Shown here piece by piece: positions 9,439 through 20,356 of a DNA stretch of 64,000 nucleotides (positions are counted from its first letter, which is position 1; each line of letters begins with the position of its first letter). The notes under the pieces are model-generated. The model had not been told where the DNA came from. It saw only the letters and a list, made by a program, of their open reading frames with translations, and made no database searches. Position numbers and translations under genes: made by a program. The DNA is from Microcaldota archaeon (GTDB lineage Archaea > Micrarchaeota > Micrarchaeia > Norongarragalinales > Norongarragalinaceae). The stretch spans positions 1 through 64,000 of the forward strand of contig JACQQD010000008.1 in NCBI GenBank assembly GCA_016207165.1, given 5' to 3'.

Positions 9439-11079
9439 TTACATGTCCATGTCGCCCATGCCGCCGGCACCCGGTGCTGGGGCGGGCCGTCCCTTGGCGG
9501 CGATGATGTCGTCGATGCGCAAGATCATTTCCGAGACTTCCGACGCGCTTTGGATGGCTTGTTTTTTGACTTTCATGGGCTCCAACACGCCGGCGGCCTT
9601 GAGGTCGCCGACCTTGCTTTTCAGGACGTCCACGCCCGTGTTGATGCCGCCTTTTTCGTGCTTGGCGCGCAGGTCCACCAGCGTGTCAATGGAGTCCAAG
9701 CCGCAGGATTCCGCCAACGTGCGGGGAATGACTTCCAACGCTTCGGCAAACGCCTGGATGGCCAGTTGCTCGCGGCCGCCGACTTGGTTGGCGTATTTTT
9801 TCAACTTCACGGACAACTCCATTTCGATGGCGCCTCCGCCGGTCACCAGGCGTCCTTCATCAATGGCCGAAGTCACGGAGCCGATGGCGTCCACGATGGC
9901 GCGTTCCGCTTCGTCCACGACATGTTCGGTGCCGCCGCGGACCAAGAGAGTAACGCTTTTGGCGTCCTTGCATTTTTCAACGAAGATCATTTGCTCGCCG
10001 GCGACTTTGCGTTCTTGCACCAGGCCGGCAAAGCCGAGGTCTTCTTTGCCTAAGTCGTCCAGCGTGGTCGTGATGCGGGCGCCGGTGGCGCGGGCCAGTT
10101 TTTCCATGTCGGATTTCTTGACTCGGCGGGCCGCCATGACGCCTTTCTTGGCCAGGTAGTGCTGCGCCACGTCGTCGATGCCTTTCTGGCAGAACAAGAC
10201 GGTGCAGCCGGAGTCGGCGACTTTGTCGACCATTTTCTTGAGCATTTGCTCTTCCTGTTCTAGAAACGCCGTCATTTGGTCGGGGGAGGTAATGTTGATG
10301 CGGGCGTCCGTCTCGGTTTTCTCGATTTCCAGGGCCGCGTCAAGCAATGCGATCTTGGCTTTCTCGAGGTTTTTGGGCATGGCGGCGTGCACGACTTCCT
10401 TGTCGATTAACACGCCTTGAATCAAGGTGGTCTGGTAGATGTCGCCGCCTTGCTTTTTCTCGATTTTGATGTAGTCTTTGTTGATGGTGAACTTTCCGTC
10501 CGTCTGGTCGGCGACTTGCGTGACGGCGTCCACGATCATTTTGGACAGAAAGTCTTTCGCGTTTCCGGCGGCGACCGTCTTGGAGCCCATGGAGACGCCA
10601 GCGATTTTCTGGAGCATGGCCTTGTCCTTCATGTCGACTTTTTCGCCGGTGTGGTGGAGGTGTTCGATGACTTGCTGGGCGGCGGCTTTGTAGCCGGCGA
10701 CGATGGTGGATGCGTGCACGTCCTGGTCCAAGAGTTCCAACGCCTTTTTCAAGAGTTCACCGGCAATCACTACCGCCGAGGTGGTGCCGTCTCCGACTTC
10801 CTCGTCTTGGGTCTTGGCGATTTCCACCATCATTTTCGCTGCAGGATGTTCGACGTTCATTTCCTTGAGGATGGTGGCGCCGTCGTTGGTGATGACGATG
10901 TCCCCCATTTCGGAGACCATCATCTTGTCCATGCCACGCGGGCCCAGCGTGCTTTTGATGGCGGAGGCCACGGCGTGTCCGATGGCGATGTTGGTGCGTT
11001 GCGCGTCGCGGCCCAGCACGCGGGAGCTGCCTTCGGGCAGCACGAGCACTTGTTGTCCTGAGAGTTGTCCTTGTGCCAT
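9439..11079 (-). CDS. Thermosome (group II chaperonin) subunit
   Basis: 546 aa: [45 protein letters not shown]-terminal GGMGDMDM. Confidence 0.98.
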   Translation of the reverse strand: MAQGQLSGQQVLVLPEGSSRVLGRDAQRTNIAIGHAVASAIKSTLGPRGMDKMMVSEMGDIVITNDGATILKEMNVEHPAAKMMVEIAKTQDEEVGDGTTSAVVIAGELLKKALELLDQDVHASTIVAGYKAAAQQVIEHLHHTGEKVDMKDKAMLQKIAGVSMGSKTVAAGNAKDFLSKMIVDAVTQVADQTDGKFTINKDYIKIEKKQGGDIYQTTLIQGVLIDKEVVHAAMPKNLEKAKIALLDAALEIEKTETDARINITSPDQMTAFLEQEEQMLKKMVDKVADSGCTVLFCQKGIDDVAQHYLAKKGVMAARRVKKSDMEKLARATGARITTTLDDLGKEDLGFAGLVQERKVAGEQMIFVEKCKDAKSVTLLVRGGTEHVVDEAERAIVDAIGSVTSAIDEGRLVTGGGAIEMELSVKLKKYANQVGGREQLAIQAFAEALEVIPRTLAESCGLDSIDTLVDLRAKHEKGGINTGVDVLKSKVGDLKAAGVLEPMKVKKQAIQSASEVSEMILRIDDIIAAKGRPAPAPGAGGMGDMDM

Positions 11080-11327
11080 ATTCTACTATCCACCTCAATT
11101 TTCAATTTCGAAAAATTTAGAATCGCAACAATAGCTTGCCGTGATTTCTTGCTTAGCGGTTTCCAGGAGTACTTGTTAATCCCGCGGAATACTTTGTTTC
11201 GCAGGGGTTTATTAAACATTTTCCTGGGGGCCCCAGGAGGCGTTTTGACCGGGTTTTGGGGGGGTTTCCATCGGCAAACGTTTATCTATTCACGTGAGCC
11301 CATTTTTTCTTTCCCAGGTGTTTTTCT

Positions 11328-12959
11328 TTGTCCAGAATACTAATTACCGCGGCCTTGCCGTACGCCAACGGCGACTTGCATTTGGGCGGCGTGCGCTCCA
11401 CGTACGTGCCCGCCGACGTTTTCGCGAGGTTCTGTCGGCTTTCCGGCAAGAAAACGCTTTTTTGTTGTGCCACCGACGAGCATGGAACCCCCATTGAAGT
11501 CAACGCGCAAAAGGAGGGCCTCCATCCCGAAAAATTCGTGGAGAAGTACCACAAGCGGCAGAAAAAGGATTTCGATGCGTTGGGCGTGTCGTTTGACGTG
11601 TTCTACCACACGCATTCGCCGGAGAATCACAAACTTTCGCACCAGTTCTACCGGGCCGCCCAGGAAAAGGGGTTGATTTTCGAAAAGGAAGTCGAGCAGA
11701 CGTTTTGCGCGAATTGCACGCGTTTTCTTCCGGATCGCTTCGTCAAGGGAACGTGTCCTTTTTGCGGGGCGTTGGACCAGTACGGTGACGGGTGCGAGAA
11801 ATGCGGGAAAGTGTATGCTCCGCGGGACCTCAAAGACCCGCGGTGCGCCATTTGCGGGAAAAGCCCCACAGCGAAAAAAGTGAAGCACGCGTTTTTCAAG
11901 TTGAGCGCATGCGGAGAACCATTGGATGCGTTTCTTTCCACCGCGGCCCTGCAAAAGGACGTGGTGTCCTATGTGCGGAACTGGTTGACGGATCTCAAGG
12001 ATTGGGACATAACGCGTGACGGGCCTTATTTCGGCATCGAGATTCCGGAACGCAACGGCCAGTATTTTTACGTGTGGTTTGATGCGCCCATCGGCTACAT
12101 GGCTTCCGTGCAGGCGTGGTGCGATGCCAACGGGGAAAAACTTTCGGATTGGTGGAACGAGGAAAACCAGGTCGTGCACTTCATCGGAAAAGACATCGTG
12201 TACCACCATTACTTGTTTTGGCCTGCGATGCTGGACGCGGCCGGGTTTGCGTTTCCGTCCCGCATTCCGACGCGCGGGTTTCTCAACGTGGAAGGGGAGA
12301 AGATGTCCAAGAGCCGGGGCACGTTTGTCTTGGTCAAGGATGTTTTGGGCCGGTTTTCAGCGGACTCCCTGCGCTATTACTTGTGCACCATCACCCCCAA
12401 TTCGACGGCGGACGGCAATTTTGCGTGGAAGGATTTCCAGGCGAAAGTCAACAACGAGTTGATTGGCGCGTATGGCAACTTCGTCTACCGCGTGCTGTCC
12501 TTCATTCAACGCCAAGGCGGCGTGGTGCCGGTGCCTTCCAAAGGCAATCCGGTGGATGAGGCCTTCGAGAAGCGCATCGACGCGTTCTTTGGTCCGGTGA
12601 CCCGCGACCTGGAACAGGTGGGGGTCAAGGAGGCGTTGGAGAAAGTCATGGCGTTTGCGTCGGAGGCCAACAAGTACTTCAACGACCGGGCGCCCTGGCA
12701 CTTGAAGGAAGAAAAGGAGTTGAATACGGTTTTGTATCTGAGCGCCAAGGCCGCGTTCGCGTTGGCGTCCGCCTTGTACCCATTCATTCCGTTTTCCTCC
12801 GAGCAGGTCTTCAAGCAGTTCGGCGTCTTTCCGAAGAAGTGGGCGGACGTGTCGGCGTTCAAGGCCGGCTTGGTTTTGTCTGATGTCAAGCCCTTGTTTT
12901 TGCGCATGGAAGACCGGGACGTCGACGCGGAAATCCGAAAACTCTTGAAAAAGCATTGA
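11328..12959 (+). CDS. metG: Methionine--tRNA ligase
   Basis: ALPYANGDLHLGG, CPFCGALDQYGDGCEKCG zinc knuckle, KMSKSRG. Confidence 0.97.
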   Translation: MSRILITAALPYANGDLHLGGVRSTYVPADVFARFCRLSGKKTLFCCATDEHGTPIEVNAQKEGLHPEKFVEKYHKRQKKDFDALGVSFDVFYHTHSPENHKLSHQFYRAAQEKGLIFEKEVEQTFCANCTRFLPDRFVKGTCPFCGALDQYGDGCEKCGKVYAPRDLKDPRCAICGKSPTAKKVKHAFFKLSACGEPLDAFLSTAALQKDVVSYVRNWLTDLKDWDITRDGPYFGIEIPERNGQYFYVWFDAPIGYMASVQAWCDANGEKLSDWWNEENQVVHFIGKDIVYHHYLFWPAMLDAAGFAFPSRIPTRGFLNVEGEKMSKSRGTFVLVKDVLGRFSADSLRYYLCTITPNSTADGNFAWKDFQAKVNNELIGAYGNFVYRVLSFIQRQGGVVPVPSKGNPVDEAFEKRIDAFFGPVTRDLEQVGVKEALEKVMAFASEANKYFNDRAPWHLKEEKELNTVLYLSAKAAFALASALYPFIPFSSEQVFKQFGVFPKKWADVSAFKAGLVLSDVKPLFLRMEDRDVDAEIRKLLKKH

Positions 12960-13646
12960 TCAGCCGTACGTGTTGGCGGCGGCAATGGCGCGCATGAACC
13001 GGTCGTAGGCCGTCAGGGCGTCGGATTCGTTGATGAGAAACGACGTTTTGGTGTACGACGTGATGACGATCCAGATGTTGATGCCGGCTTGGCCCAAGAT
13101 GTTGGTGAAGTGATTGAGCACTCCGGGTGTTCCAGAGCCTTTGGCGCCGTAGTCAATGGTGATCAGGGACAGTTTTTCCTGGATGGCCAGGGGTTTTTGC
13201 TGGGCGGCTTTGATGACTTCGTTGGTAAAGCGGGTTTGGGTGACCACCGTGATTTCGTTGGATCGGTCAATCAGCCGCGCTTTTCCGCCTTCAAAGGCGA
13301 TGTTGGCCTTGGCTTGGTTGAGGCGTTCTTCCAGGCCGTGTTTGAAGGCGAAGTGGATGAGGGCCGCGTCCGGCTCCAATTCCACTTTGCTGTTCCTGAT
13401 GACGGCATAAAGCGGTCCGGCGGCCTGGCGGGGTTTGGGGCGTACGTGGCGGTGAATCGCCATGGTCACGGCTTCCGCGTTTAAGTTCTGGCCCAGCTTT
13501 TTTTCCAGGGCGGGCTTGATTTTGCGGGCCAACGCCGAATGGTTGATGAGCCCCATTTCCAGGGGGATTTCGATATAGCCGAGCCCCTCCACGGCTTGCC
13601 TGACGGCGTCGGAAAGGCGTGGGGTGTTGGAGTTTTTTTTCGTCAT
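12960..13646 (-). CDS. ACT-domain-like protein with N-terminal helical/HTH-like region
   Basis: C-terminal GVLNHFTNILGQAGINIWIVITSYTKTSFLINESDALTAYDRF resembles an ACT domain. Confidence 0.65.
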   Translation of the reverse strand: MTKKNSNTPRLSDAVRQAVEGLGYIEIPLEMGLINHSALARKIKPALEKKLGQNLNAEAVTMAIHRHVRPKPRQAAGPLYAVIRNSKVELEPDAALIHFAFKHGLEERLNQAKANIAFEGGKARLIDRSNEITVVTQTRFTNEVIKAAQQKPLAIQEKLSLITIDYGAKGSGTPGVLNHFTNILGQAGINIWIVITSYTKTSFLINESDALTAYDRFMRAIAAANTYG

Positions 13647-13922
13647 GTCCTGCTTGACTACTCACGTACCCTAATTAACCCTTGTGTTTGTTTTCAAACA
13701 TATTTGTTATAAATAGAAAACTATTTATTGGTGGCCGCTTTTAACGTGCCTTGAGGTGGAAGGGAAAGTTAGGAGGTATCGAGCCACCCAAACGCGCTTG
13801 AAGAAAATCGTGTCGGACCGCAACCGGACAGAGGCAACATCTGGAACGCCCCGAAAAATTTCGGAAAGGCGTTATGGGTTTCGCGGGCTTTTCGGCACGG
13901 TTTTTCAAGCGTTTTCATTTTT

Positions 13923-14162
13923 ATGATTTCGGATCCGTACTTTGATTCGCATCGGGTCCGGGATGAATCCGGTTTTTCGGCCGGGTCCCGGGCCGGCAAC
14001 TTCCGAGCCATTGCTCTTCTTTTCGTCATGCTGTTCTTGTTGTTCGTCCAGGCCGACGTGATTCTGTTTGCCGTTGCGTTTCTGGTCTTCGTGTTCACGT
14101 ACAACCCCACGCGCGTCAGGTTGGGTGATCAGGCCGTCAACGACACGCACGGCTTGATTTAG
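13923..14162 (+). CDS. Small hypothetical membrane protein
   Basis: 79 aa with a central hydrophobic stretch (AIALLFVMLFLLFVQADVILFAVAFLVFVF). Confidence 0.3.
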   Translation: MISDPYFDSHRVRDESGFSAGSRAGNFRAIALLFVMLFLLFVQADVILFAVAFLVFVFTYNPTRVRLGDQAVNDTHGLI

Positions 14163-14194
14163 CGGGGGTGGCGGTTGAATGCGTCTGATTTTTC

Positions 14195-15232
14195 TCAAGT
14201 CCAAAGCGGGTAGCGCAACAACGCCACCACGCCGTAGTTTTTCAGTTCCTGGCCGGTCTCGTTTTCGGAGTCAAAGACGTGGAGTTGTGCGCCCATTTGC
14301 CGCGCGGTTTCCATGATGGTTGAGACGGTCTTGTTTTTGATGAGGGTGTCGGAGACCAGCACGTGTTGGGCGGCTCCGGCCAAAACGGCGTGCTGGACGG
14401 CGTCAAGTCCGTAAGCGTTTTTGTGGTCGTCGCGCCCGATGCTTTCCTTGAATTTCTCCAACAGCGCGAATTCTTGGGCGAGGCGCTGTTCGCCGAGGGC
14501 TTTTTCGATGACGCCGCGTTTGAGCAGTTCGTACACGCCGCTTTTTTCCGCGGTCGAAGCGTATTCAAACGAGGTTTTCTTGGCCACGTCGGGGTGCTTT
14601 TCGGTGAGGTATTTCTTGAAGTTGTCCTTGGCGAATCCGGGTCCGGCCACCACGATTTTTTCCTTTCCTTCCAGGGTTTTCGCGATTTCAGCGAAGAAGG
14701 TTTTCGTGGCTTCTTCAAACGCTTTGGGGTCTTTCTTGGAACCGCGGAAACTCATTTCTCCGAGAAACGTTAGTCCCTGCAACTGAAGTTCCGCTGGAAT
14801 GGCTTGGTGCTCGTCCATGACGATGAGAAATGCTTTGACGTGCTTGGATTTCTTCTTGGCTTCTTGAAGCAGAGCCCAGTGATAGGCGGAGAGTTTTTTG
14901 TGGATTTTGACGCGTTCGTGTAGATCCACGTCAAGGGTGTGGTGGGATCCAATGGAAACGAATTCTTCGGGGGTCCCGCTTTCGATGACTCCGGTCACGC
15001 GGAGTTTAAGCGCGCTTTGAGCGAACTCGATTTGCTCGGCGCGGATTTTCAGGTGGACTTTCTTTTTCTCTCCGGAATCCTTTTCCACGCCTTCGACTTT
15101 GAAGCGTCGGAAAGATGTGCCTTCCACTCCGTCGCCGGGCTCCACGATTTTCTGCAAGTACCACAAGTCTTCCACGCACTGGGGCTCGACTTTCAGCCAG
15201 CCTTCTTCTGGGTTTTGGGAAATGACTTTCAT
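14195..15232 (-). CDS. pelA: Pelota (aPelota) mRNA surveillance protein
   Basis: 345 aa; EDLWYLQKIVEPGD, VVAGPGFAKDNFKKYL, AAQHVLVSDTLIK. Confidence 0.95.
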   Translation of the reverse strand: MKVISQNPEEGWLKVEPQCVEDLWYLQKIVEPGDGVEGTSFRRFKVEGVEKDSGEKKKVHLKIRAEQIEFAQSALKLRVTGVIESGTPEEFVSIGSHHTLDVDLHERVKIHKKLSAYHWALLQEAKKKSKHVKAFLIVMDEHQAIPAELQLQGLTFLGEMSFRGSKKDPKAFEEATKTFFAEIAKTLEGKEKIVVAGPGFAKDNFKKYLTEKHPDVAKKTSFEYASTAEKSGVYELLKRGVIEKALGEQRLAQEFALLEKFKESIGRDDHKNAYGLDAVQHAVLAGAAQHVLVSDTLIKNKTVSTIMETARQMGAQLHVFDSENETGQELKNYGVVALLRYPLWT

Positions 15233-15298
15233 GGTTTTCAGTCAACCGGTGCTTTTTATTGTGGCGACGCCAGCTTTAATTTGCGTGTTTTTGACGTT

Positions 15299-16198
15299 AT
15301 GGACATCGAAGATTTTGTGGCCACGCCGGACGTCTCCGAACTGGTCCAGCGGTTTTCACGAACCGGGTTCCAGGCTTCCCACTTGGCCGACGCCGTGGCC
15401 GTGATGCGTGAAATCAAGAAAGACAAGGACCAAACCGTGTTTTTGGCGTTTACCGCCAACTTGGTCGCTTCGGGCCTGCGTGGCGTGATTGCGGAAGTCA
15501 TTCGCCAGGGCTGGATTGACGCCGTCGTCACGTCGGGCGGCAGCATTGACCATGACCTCATCAAGTCCAAACACGCCTATGCGTTGGGCGGCTTTGATGC
15601 GGACGACAAAAAGTTGCATGCCCAGGACACCAACCGGATTGGAAACGTGTACGTGGAAAACGATTGCTATGTTTGGTTGGAGAAAACCGTGCAACCCGTT
15701 TTCAAGGAGTGCTTGAAGGAGAAAAAGATTTGGAACCCGCAAGAACTCATTGCCAAACTCTCTGAAATCCCGACCGACCCGCACTCGTTTCTTAAGGCGT
15801 GCCGAGAAAAAAGCGTGCCCGTCTTTTCTCCGGCGTTCATCGACTCGGCTTTGGGCTTGCAGCTGCATTTCTTCAAGCAGGATCATCCGGAGTTTGTCTT
15901 GGATGCGTTGGGCGACATGAAGTCCCTTTCCCATTTGGTTCTTTCCGCGAAAAAAACGTCGGCCATCGTGTTGGGGGGCGGCTCGTCCAAGCACTTCACC
16001 ATCGGCTCCAACCTGCTTCGAGGCGGTTTGGATGCGGCGGTATACTTCACCACGGCCCAGGAATACGACGGGTCGCTTTCCGGCGCGCCTCCAAGAGAAG
16101 CCGTGTCGTGGGGCAAACTCAAGGAAAAAGGGAACGCGGTGACCGTATACGGCGATGCGACGATGACGTTCCCGTTGGCGGTTTCCGCCTTACATTGA
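15299..16198 (+). CDS. dys: Deoxyhypusine synthase
   Basis: FLAFTANLVASGLRGVIAEVI, VVTSGGSIDHDL, SAIVLGGGSSKHF, TTAQEYDGSLSGAPPREAVSWGK. Confidence 0.96.
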   Translation: MDIEDFVATPDVSELVQRFSRTGFQASHLADAVAVMREIKKDKDQTVFLAFTANLVASGLRGVIAEVIRQGWIDAVVTSGGSIDHDLIKSKHAYALGGFDADDKKLHAQDTNRIGNVYVENDCYVWLEKTVQPVFKECLKEKKIWNPQELIAKLSEIPTDPHSFLKACREKSVPVFSPAFIDSALGLQLHFFKQDHPEFVLDALGDMKSLSHLVLSAKKTSAIVLGGGSSKHFTIGSNLLRGGLDAAVYFTTAQEYDGSLSGAPPREAVSWGKLKEKGNAVTVYGDATMTFPLAVSALH

Positions 16199-17119
16199 CC
16201 GCAAAATCTTGATTCTTTCTTCAATGGGCGGGTGGGTGGCGAACAGGCCGTCGAGGTTGGACTTGACGGGGTCGTCGAAGAACAAGTGGCTTTCGGCTTC
16301 CGAGACGTTCATGTCGCCCTTGTTTTTGGACTTGAGTTTCTCCAATGCCGAGGCCAGGCCTTCGGGGTTGCGCGTCAGGCGGGCGCCGGAGGCGTCGGCG
16401 AGGTACTCGCGTTTTCTTGAAACCGCTGCTTGGGCGAAGCGCACGGCGATGGGTGCGACAATGGCCAGGATGATGCCGACGATGATCAAAAGCCCGATGT
16501 TGCCTTTTCGGTCCGAACCCCCGCCTCCGGAAAACCAGAGGCCCCGCAAAAACATGTGGCTCAAGATGGCGACCAGTCCCACCATGACGGCGACGATCAA
16601 GGCGAAGCGGATGTCGTAGTTTTGGATGTGCGAGATTTCGTGCGCGATGACGCCTTCCAGTTCCGAGCGGTCCAATGCATTCAAGAGGCCGGTGGTCACC
16701 GCAATGGAGGCGTGTTGTGGGTCGCGGCCGGTGGCAAAGGCGTTGAGTTCCGTGGATTCAATGACGTAGACGTCCGGGGTTTTTGGGAGTCGGGCGGCGA
16801 AGGCCAGGTTTTCGACGAGGTTTTTCAGGTACAGTTCTTTGGGGGTTTTGCCTTCGACTTTTTTGGCGCCGGTGGTCTTCAAAACGATTTGGTCGCCAAA
16901 GTAGTAGGACGTCAGCACGTACCCGCCGGCGACGATGAGGCCCAAAGCCAAAAAGAGGATGGATCCGGTGCCGGTGTAGACTTCCGCGATGATGTAAATC
17001 ATGGCGAACAAGAAAAAGAAGACGAGGATGGAGATCAGGTAGCTTTTGATTTTGTTGCCGGAGATTTCTTGTTCAAACGACGTGCGTTCCACGGGCGCGA
17101 AGGGCGCGGATTGGGGCAT
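16190..17119 (-). CDS. htpX: M48 family zinc metalloprotease HtpX
   Basis: NAFATGRDPQHASIAVTTGLL, HEISHIQNYD, ATHPPIEERIKIL. Confidence 0.96.
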   Translation of the reverse strand: MPQSAPFAPVERTSFEQEISGNKIKSYLISILVFFFLFAMIYIIAEVYTGTGSILFLALGLIVAGGYVLTSYYFGDQIVLKTTGAKKVEGKTPKELYLKNLVENLAFAARLPKTPDVYVIESTELNAFATGRDPQHASIAVTTGLLNALDRSELEGVIAHEISHIQNYDIRFALIVAVMVGLVAILSHMFLRGLWFSGGGGSDRKGNIGLLIIVGIILAIVAPIAVRFAQAAVSRKREYLADASGARLTRNPEGLASALEKLKSKNKGDMNVSEAESHLFFDDPVKSNLDGLFATHPPIEERIKILRSM

Positions 17120-17133
17120 TTCTTTTTACCGTT

Positions 17134-17715
17134 TCAGTCGTTGAGGAGTTTTTCGGCGTCGATGCCTTTGCGCGCTTTCTCGTCGGCTTTGAAGTAGGGC
17201 CACTTGTTTTTGGCGAAACCGAACATGCCGGCGAACCACGCGCCGGGAATGGTGGTGGTTGAGTTGATGTATTGCTGGACGGTGTAGCCGTAGCGTTGGC
17301 GGCCGTACTTGATTTTGTCTTCGATTCCCGATAGGCTTTCCATGGCCATTTGCATGGTTTCGTTGGAGCGCATCTGGGGGTAGGCCTCGGCGCGCGCGTA
17401 AAATCCGGAGATGAGGGCTCCGATTTGTTCGTGGGCCGCGACTTTTTCTCCGATGTTTTTGGCTTTCATGGCGCCTTCGCGGGCTTTGGCAAGGCCGGTG
17501 AACAAGTCGGTTTCTTGTTTCATGATGCGTTTGGCCATGGCGATGAGGTTGGGGATGGTGTCCAACCGCTGTTGGAGGAGCGGGTCGATTAGGTTCCAGT
17601 CGGCTTCGGCTTGGTTGTTCAGCGTCGTCAACTTGTTGAAGTAATACCAAATCAATACGAGTACCAGTAAGACGAGGCCGCCGATGACCCATGCAAGAAC
17701 CATGCTTTTTTCCAC
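17134..17715 (-). CDS. lemA: LemA family protein
   Basis: YYFNKLTTLNNQAEADWNLIDPLLQQRLDTIPNLI; YNSxxxxxPGAWFAGMFGF-type C-terminus. Confidence 0.93.
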   Translation of the reverse strand: MEKSMVLAWVIGGLVLLVLVLIWYYFNKLTTLNNQAEADWNLIDPLLQQRLDTIPNLIAMAKRIMKQETDLFTGLAKAREGAMKAKNIGEKVAAHEQIGALISGFYARAEAYPQMRSNETMQMAMESLSGIEDKIKYGRQRYGYTVQQYINSTTTIPGAWFAGMFGFAKNKWPYFKADEKARKGIDAEKLLND

Positions 17716-17930
17716 CCACCGTTGATTTGAGTTTGTGAAGCAATTACGTTGAACTTGCTTTTAAGGAAATGGTTTGATTCTCGTGCATGGGCGTTTTATA
17801 GCAATCCCGGACTTTTTTTGTCGGGAAACTTTCGTGGTTTACTGTATGGGTGGCCGGGTTTTGTTTGTTCGTATCATGCAATGCGTGTTGTCGGGTTTGA
17901 CTTGAATTCGGGGCGTGTGTCCGTTTCGTC

Positions 17931-19256
17931 TTATTCGGCCAGGACGTTGGAGACCAGCCAAGCGGCGTCGAAGGGTTTGAGGTCGCCGTATTCTTGGCCG
18001 ACGCCGACCAGTACGATGGGTACGCCGACTTCGTGGGCTACGCTAAACGAGGTGCCGCCTTTGGCGTCGCAGTCGACTTTGGTGAGAATCACGCCATCCA
18101 ATTTCAGGGATACGTGGAATGCTTTGGCTTGTTCCACCAGGGCGTGGCCGGCCACGGCTTCGCCGACGAAGAGTTTGAGGTCGGGGTTTACCACTCGGTT
18201 GATTTTCTCCATTTCTTTTAAGAGGTTGTAGTTGGTTTCCTGGCGTCCGGCGGTGTCAATGAGGACGGCGTCGAGTTTCTTGGCTTGGGCGTGGGCGATG
18301 GCGTCAAAGGCTACTGCCGAAGGATCGGAGCCGTATTGGTGGGCGATGACGTTCACGCCGATTTTTTCTCCGTGGTGTTGGAGTTGCTCGATGGCGGCGG
18401 CGCGGAACGTGTCGGCGGCCGCTAAAACGCAGGACGCGCCGTTTTGTCTCAAGTAAAACGCGGTTTTGGCGATGGTAGTGGTTTTTCCCGCCCCGTTGGG
18501 GCCCAGGAAGAGGATTTTGACGGGTTTTTCGTGGGTTTGGATGTAGGCGACCAGATCCAGGGGTTGTTGGTTGACGAGTTGGCTTAGGGTGGCGTGGACG
18601 GCGTTTTTGATTTCTTCTTGGACGCGTTGTTTCTCGACTTTTTTGCCGGCGAGTTGTTCTTTGAGGGTGGTCGTGATGTGGTCGGCGGTGTCAAGGGTCA
18701 CGTCGCTTTCCAAAAGCGCGAGTTGGAGTTCTTCCAGCATGGGTTCCAATTCGCTTTCCTGGATTTGGATTTCTTTGACGAAGAAGCTTTTGACTTGGCT
18801 GAACAAGCCGAGTTTGGCTTCCAGTTTGCGTTCTTTTTTGGGTTCGGGTTGGGCGGAGGGTTCCGGTTTGTCTTGCGGTGCGGATGGTTTGGCGATGGGT
18901 TGGATTGCGGAGGAGTTTTGTGTTTCGGAGGGGTTGACCGCTTTTTGGTTTTCCAATCGGGGTTTCGGTGCAGGTGGCGTAATGGTTTCCCGAATGGATC
19001 TAACGGGTTCTGGGGGTTTTGTAGGCGTTGGGGCCGAAGTCGTTGACTGGTTTCGTGGTTCATCCGGCGGCGTGGGCGTTGGCTTGGTTTGGAATTCGGG
19101 TTGGCGGGGGATCGCTGGATTTTCTTGGGGTTCCGGCGGCTGGAGGGGTTGAGGCTGTGGGGCGTGCAACGGTTGTTCGGGTTCGCCTTTTTGTTCTTCT
19201 TTTTGGGTGAGTTGGTCGATGAAGGACGAAATTTTTTTCTTGAGTAGCCCGAACAT
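17931..19256 (-). CDS. ftsY: Signal recognition particle receptor FtsY
   Basis: GPNGAGKTTTIAKTA, AADTFRAAAIEQL, DTAGRQETN, TKVDCDAKGG; Pro/Gln-rich N-terminus. Confidence 0.96.
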   Translation of the reverse strand: MFGLLKKKISSFIDQLTQKEEQKGEPEQPLHAPQPQPLQPPEPQENPAIPRQPEFQTKPTPTPPDEPRNQSTTSAPTPTKPPEPVRSIRETITPPAPKPRLENQKAVNPSETQNSSAIQPIAKPSAPQDKPEPSAQPEPKKERKLEAKLGLFSQVKSFFVKEIQIQESELEPMLEELQLALLESDVTLDTADHITTTLKEQLAGKKVEKQRVQEEIKNAVHATLSQLVNQQPLDLVAYIQTHEKPVKILFLGPNGAGKTTTIAKTAFYLRQNGASCVLAAADTFRAAAIEQLQHHGEKIGVNVIAHQYGSDPSAVAFDAIAHAQAKKLDAVLIDTAGRQETNYNLLKEMEKINRVVNPDLKLFVGEAVAGHALVEQAKAFHVSLKLDGVILTKVDCDAKGGTSFSVAHEVGVPIVLVGVGQEYGDLKPFDAAWLVSNVLAE

Positions 19257-19267
19257 TTCGTTTCGCC

Positions 19268-19681
19268 TTAGCGGCTGGGGGTGCGGCGTTGGATGATTTC
19301 CTCGGCTTCTTGCGAGATTTTTTCGAGTTGCCCGATGACGGCGGCGTAGTTGTTCGTCACGTCTTGAGCGCTTTTTTCGATGGCGCCTTTTCGTTTTTCC
19401 AGGGTTTTTTGTGCGTCTTGGAGGCTTTGTTCGACCAGGACGCGTCCGCCGACGTCCACAAGCACTTTTTCGACTGCTTCCAGCCGTGCTTTGGCGAATA
19501 CGCCGGATCCCAGAGGGAAAAGCGAGCCGTTCTGGAGGTCTTTGTAGGAGGCCAGGGCTTTCTGGGAGGCAGAAAGTTCGCCGAGGGCCTGTTGCATGAG
19601 CTGCATTTTTTCCTGGAGTTCCGCGGCTTGGCTGCGCAGTACGTTGATTTGGTCGGCTTTTCGTTGCAGTTCGTCCGTCAT
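19268..19681 (-). CDS. pfdA: Prefoldin alpha subunit
   Basis: 137 aa coiled-coil protein next to ftsY and aIF6, with the LFPLGSGVFAKA core. Confidence 0.85.
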   Translation of the reverse strand: MTDELQRKADQINVLRSQAAELQEKMQLMQQALGELSASQKALASYKDLQNGSLFPLGSGVFAKARLEAVEKVLVDVGGRVLVEQSLQDAQKTLEKRKGAIEKSAQDVTNNYAAVIGQLEKISQEAEEIIQRRTPSR

Positions 19682-19687
19682 TTGAAT

Positions 19688-20356
19688 CTATCCTCCGCTG
19701 AGTGCTTCAAAAATGCGTTGGGTTTCCACGCCGGTCGTCAAATCGCCGACCAGTGCGCCAGCCTTGTTGGCGACTACGCCCAGTGCGTTGAAGGGCGTGC
19801 CGCTGTTGGCCGTGCCGTTGAGTCCCCGGACGTGGAACGTTTTTTCCATTTGCCGGAATTCGACTTCGGTGACTTCGTTGTACGCGAAAAGCCCTTGGTC
19901 CGTCACCACGTTGATGGCGCCCAGGGTGACCATGCCGGAGAGGGGTTGTTGGATGACTTCCACGCCCAAAACGTCGGCGATGGACGCGGCTTCTTTCTTG
20001 GGGATTTTGGGTGAAGCAAAGCAGGCGTGGTTGTTCGCCAAAAGCACGTTGCCGGGCGCCAAGCCGCTTTTGAGGGTGTGGATGCGGTAACCCGCGTTTT
20101 TCAGTAACTTTTTTTCCTCGTTTTCCGCGTCGGCGGCCAGCACGCATCCGGTTTGGTTCAGCACGCAGAACAATCCGATGAGCGGCGATTGCTTGATGAA
20201 CAAGTCGATGGCCTTTACGCCGAGGGTTTCCTCGGCGAGTTCTCGGATTTTTGCTGGCGCAGATTTGGGCACGAGCACGTGTTGGTCGTTTGCCTTCAAA
20301 AATAGTCCGATGAACGGGTTTTTGTGGTAATGCGTTTTGGTGATCCGGAACGTCAT
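19688..20356 (-). CDS. eif6: Translation initiation factor aIF6
   Basis: NPFIGLFLKANDQHVLVP, VVTDQGLFAY; located between prefoldin and L31e. Confidence 0.94.
   Translation of the reverse strand: MTFRITKTHYHKNPFIGLFLKANDQHVLVPKSAPAKIRELAEETLGVKAIDLFIKQSPLIGLFCVLNQTGCVLAADAENEEKKLLKNAGYRIHTLKSGLAPGNVLLANNHACFASPKIPKKEAASIADVLGVEVIQQPLSGMVTLGAINVVTDQGLFAYNEVTEVEFRQMEKTFHVRGLNGTANSGTPFNALGVVANKAGALVGDLTTGVETQRIFEALSGG

Noticed and set aside
11223-11237. CCTGGGG-G-CCCCAGG palindrome between the thermosome and metG genes, as a sixth mini-element
   Set aside because: No duplicated flanking gene end and no match to the GGTCCGGG or GGGGCGACC cores; may simply be an operator or hairpin.
17790-17815. 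TATAGCAATCCCGGAC shared with the hairpin after elp3 (34496-34510)
   Set aside because: Only ~15 nt shared and no flanking duplication; not enough to call a repeat family.
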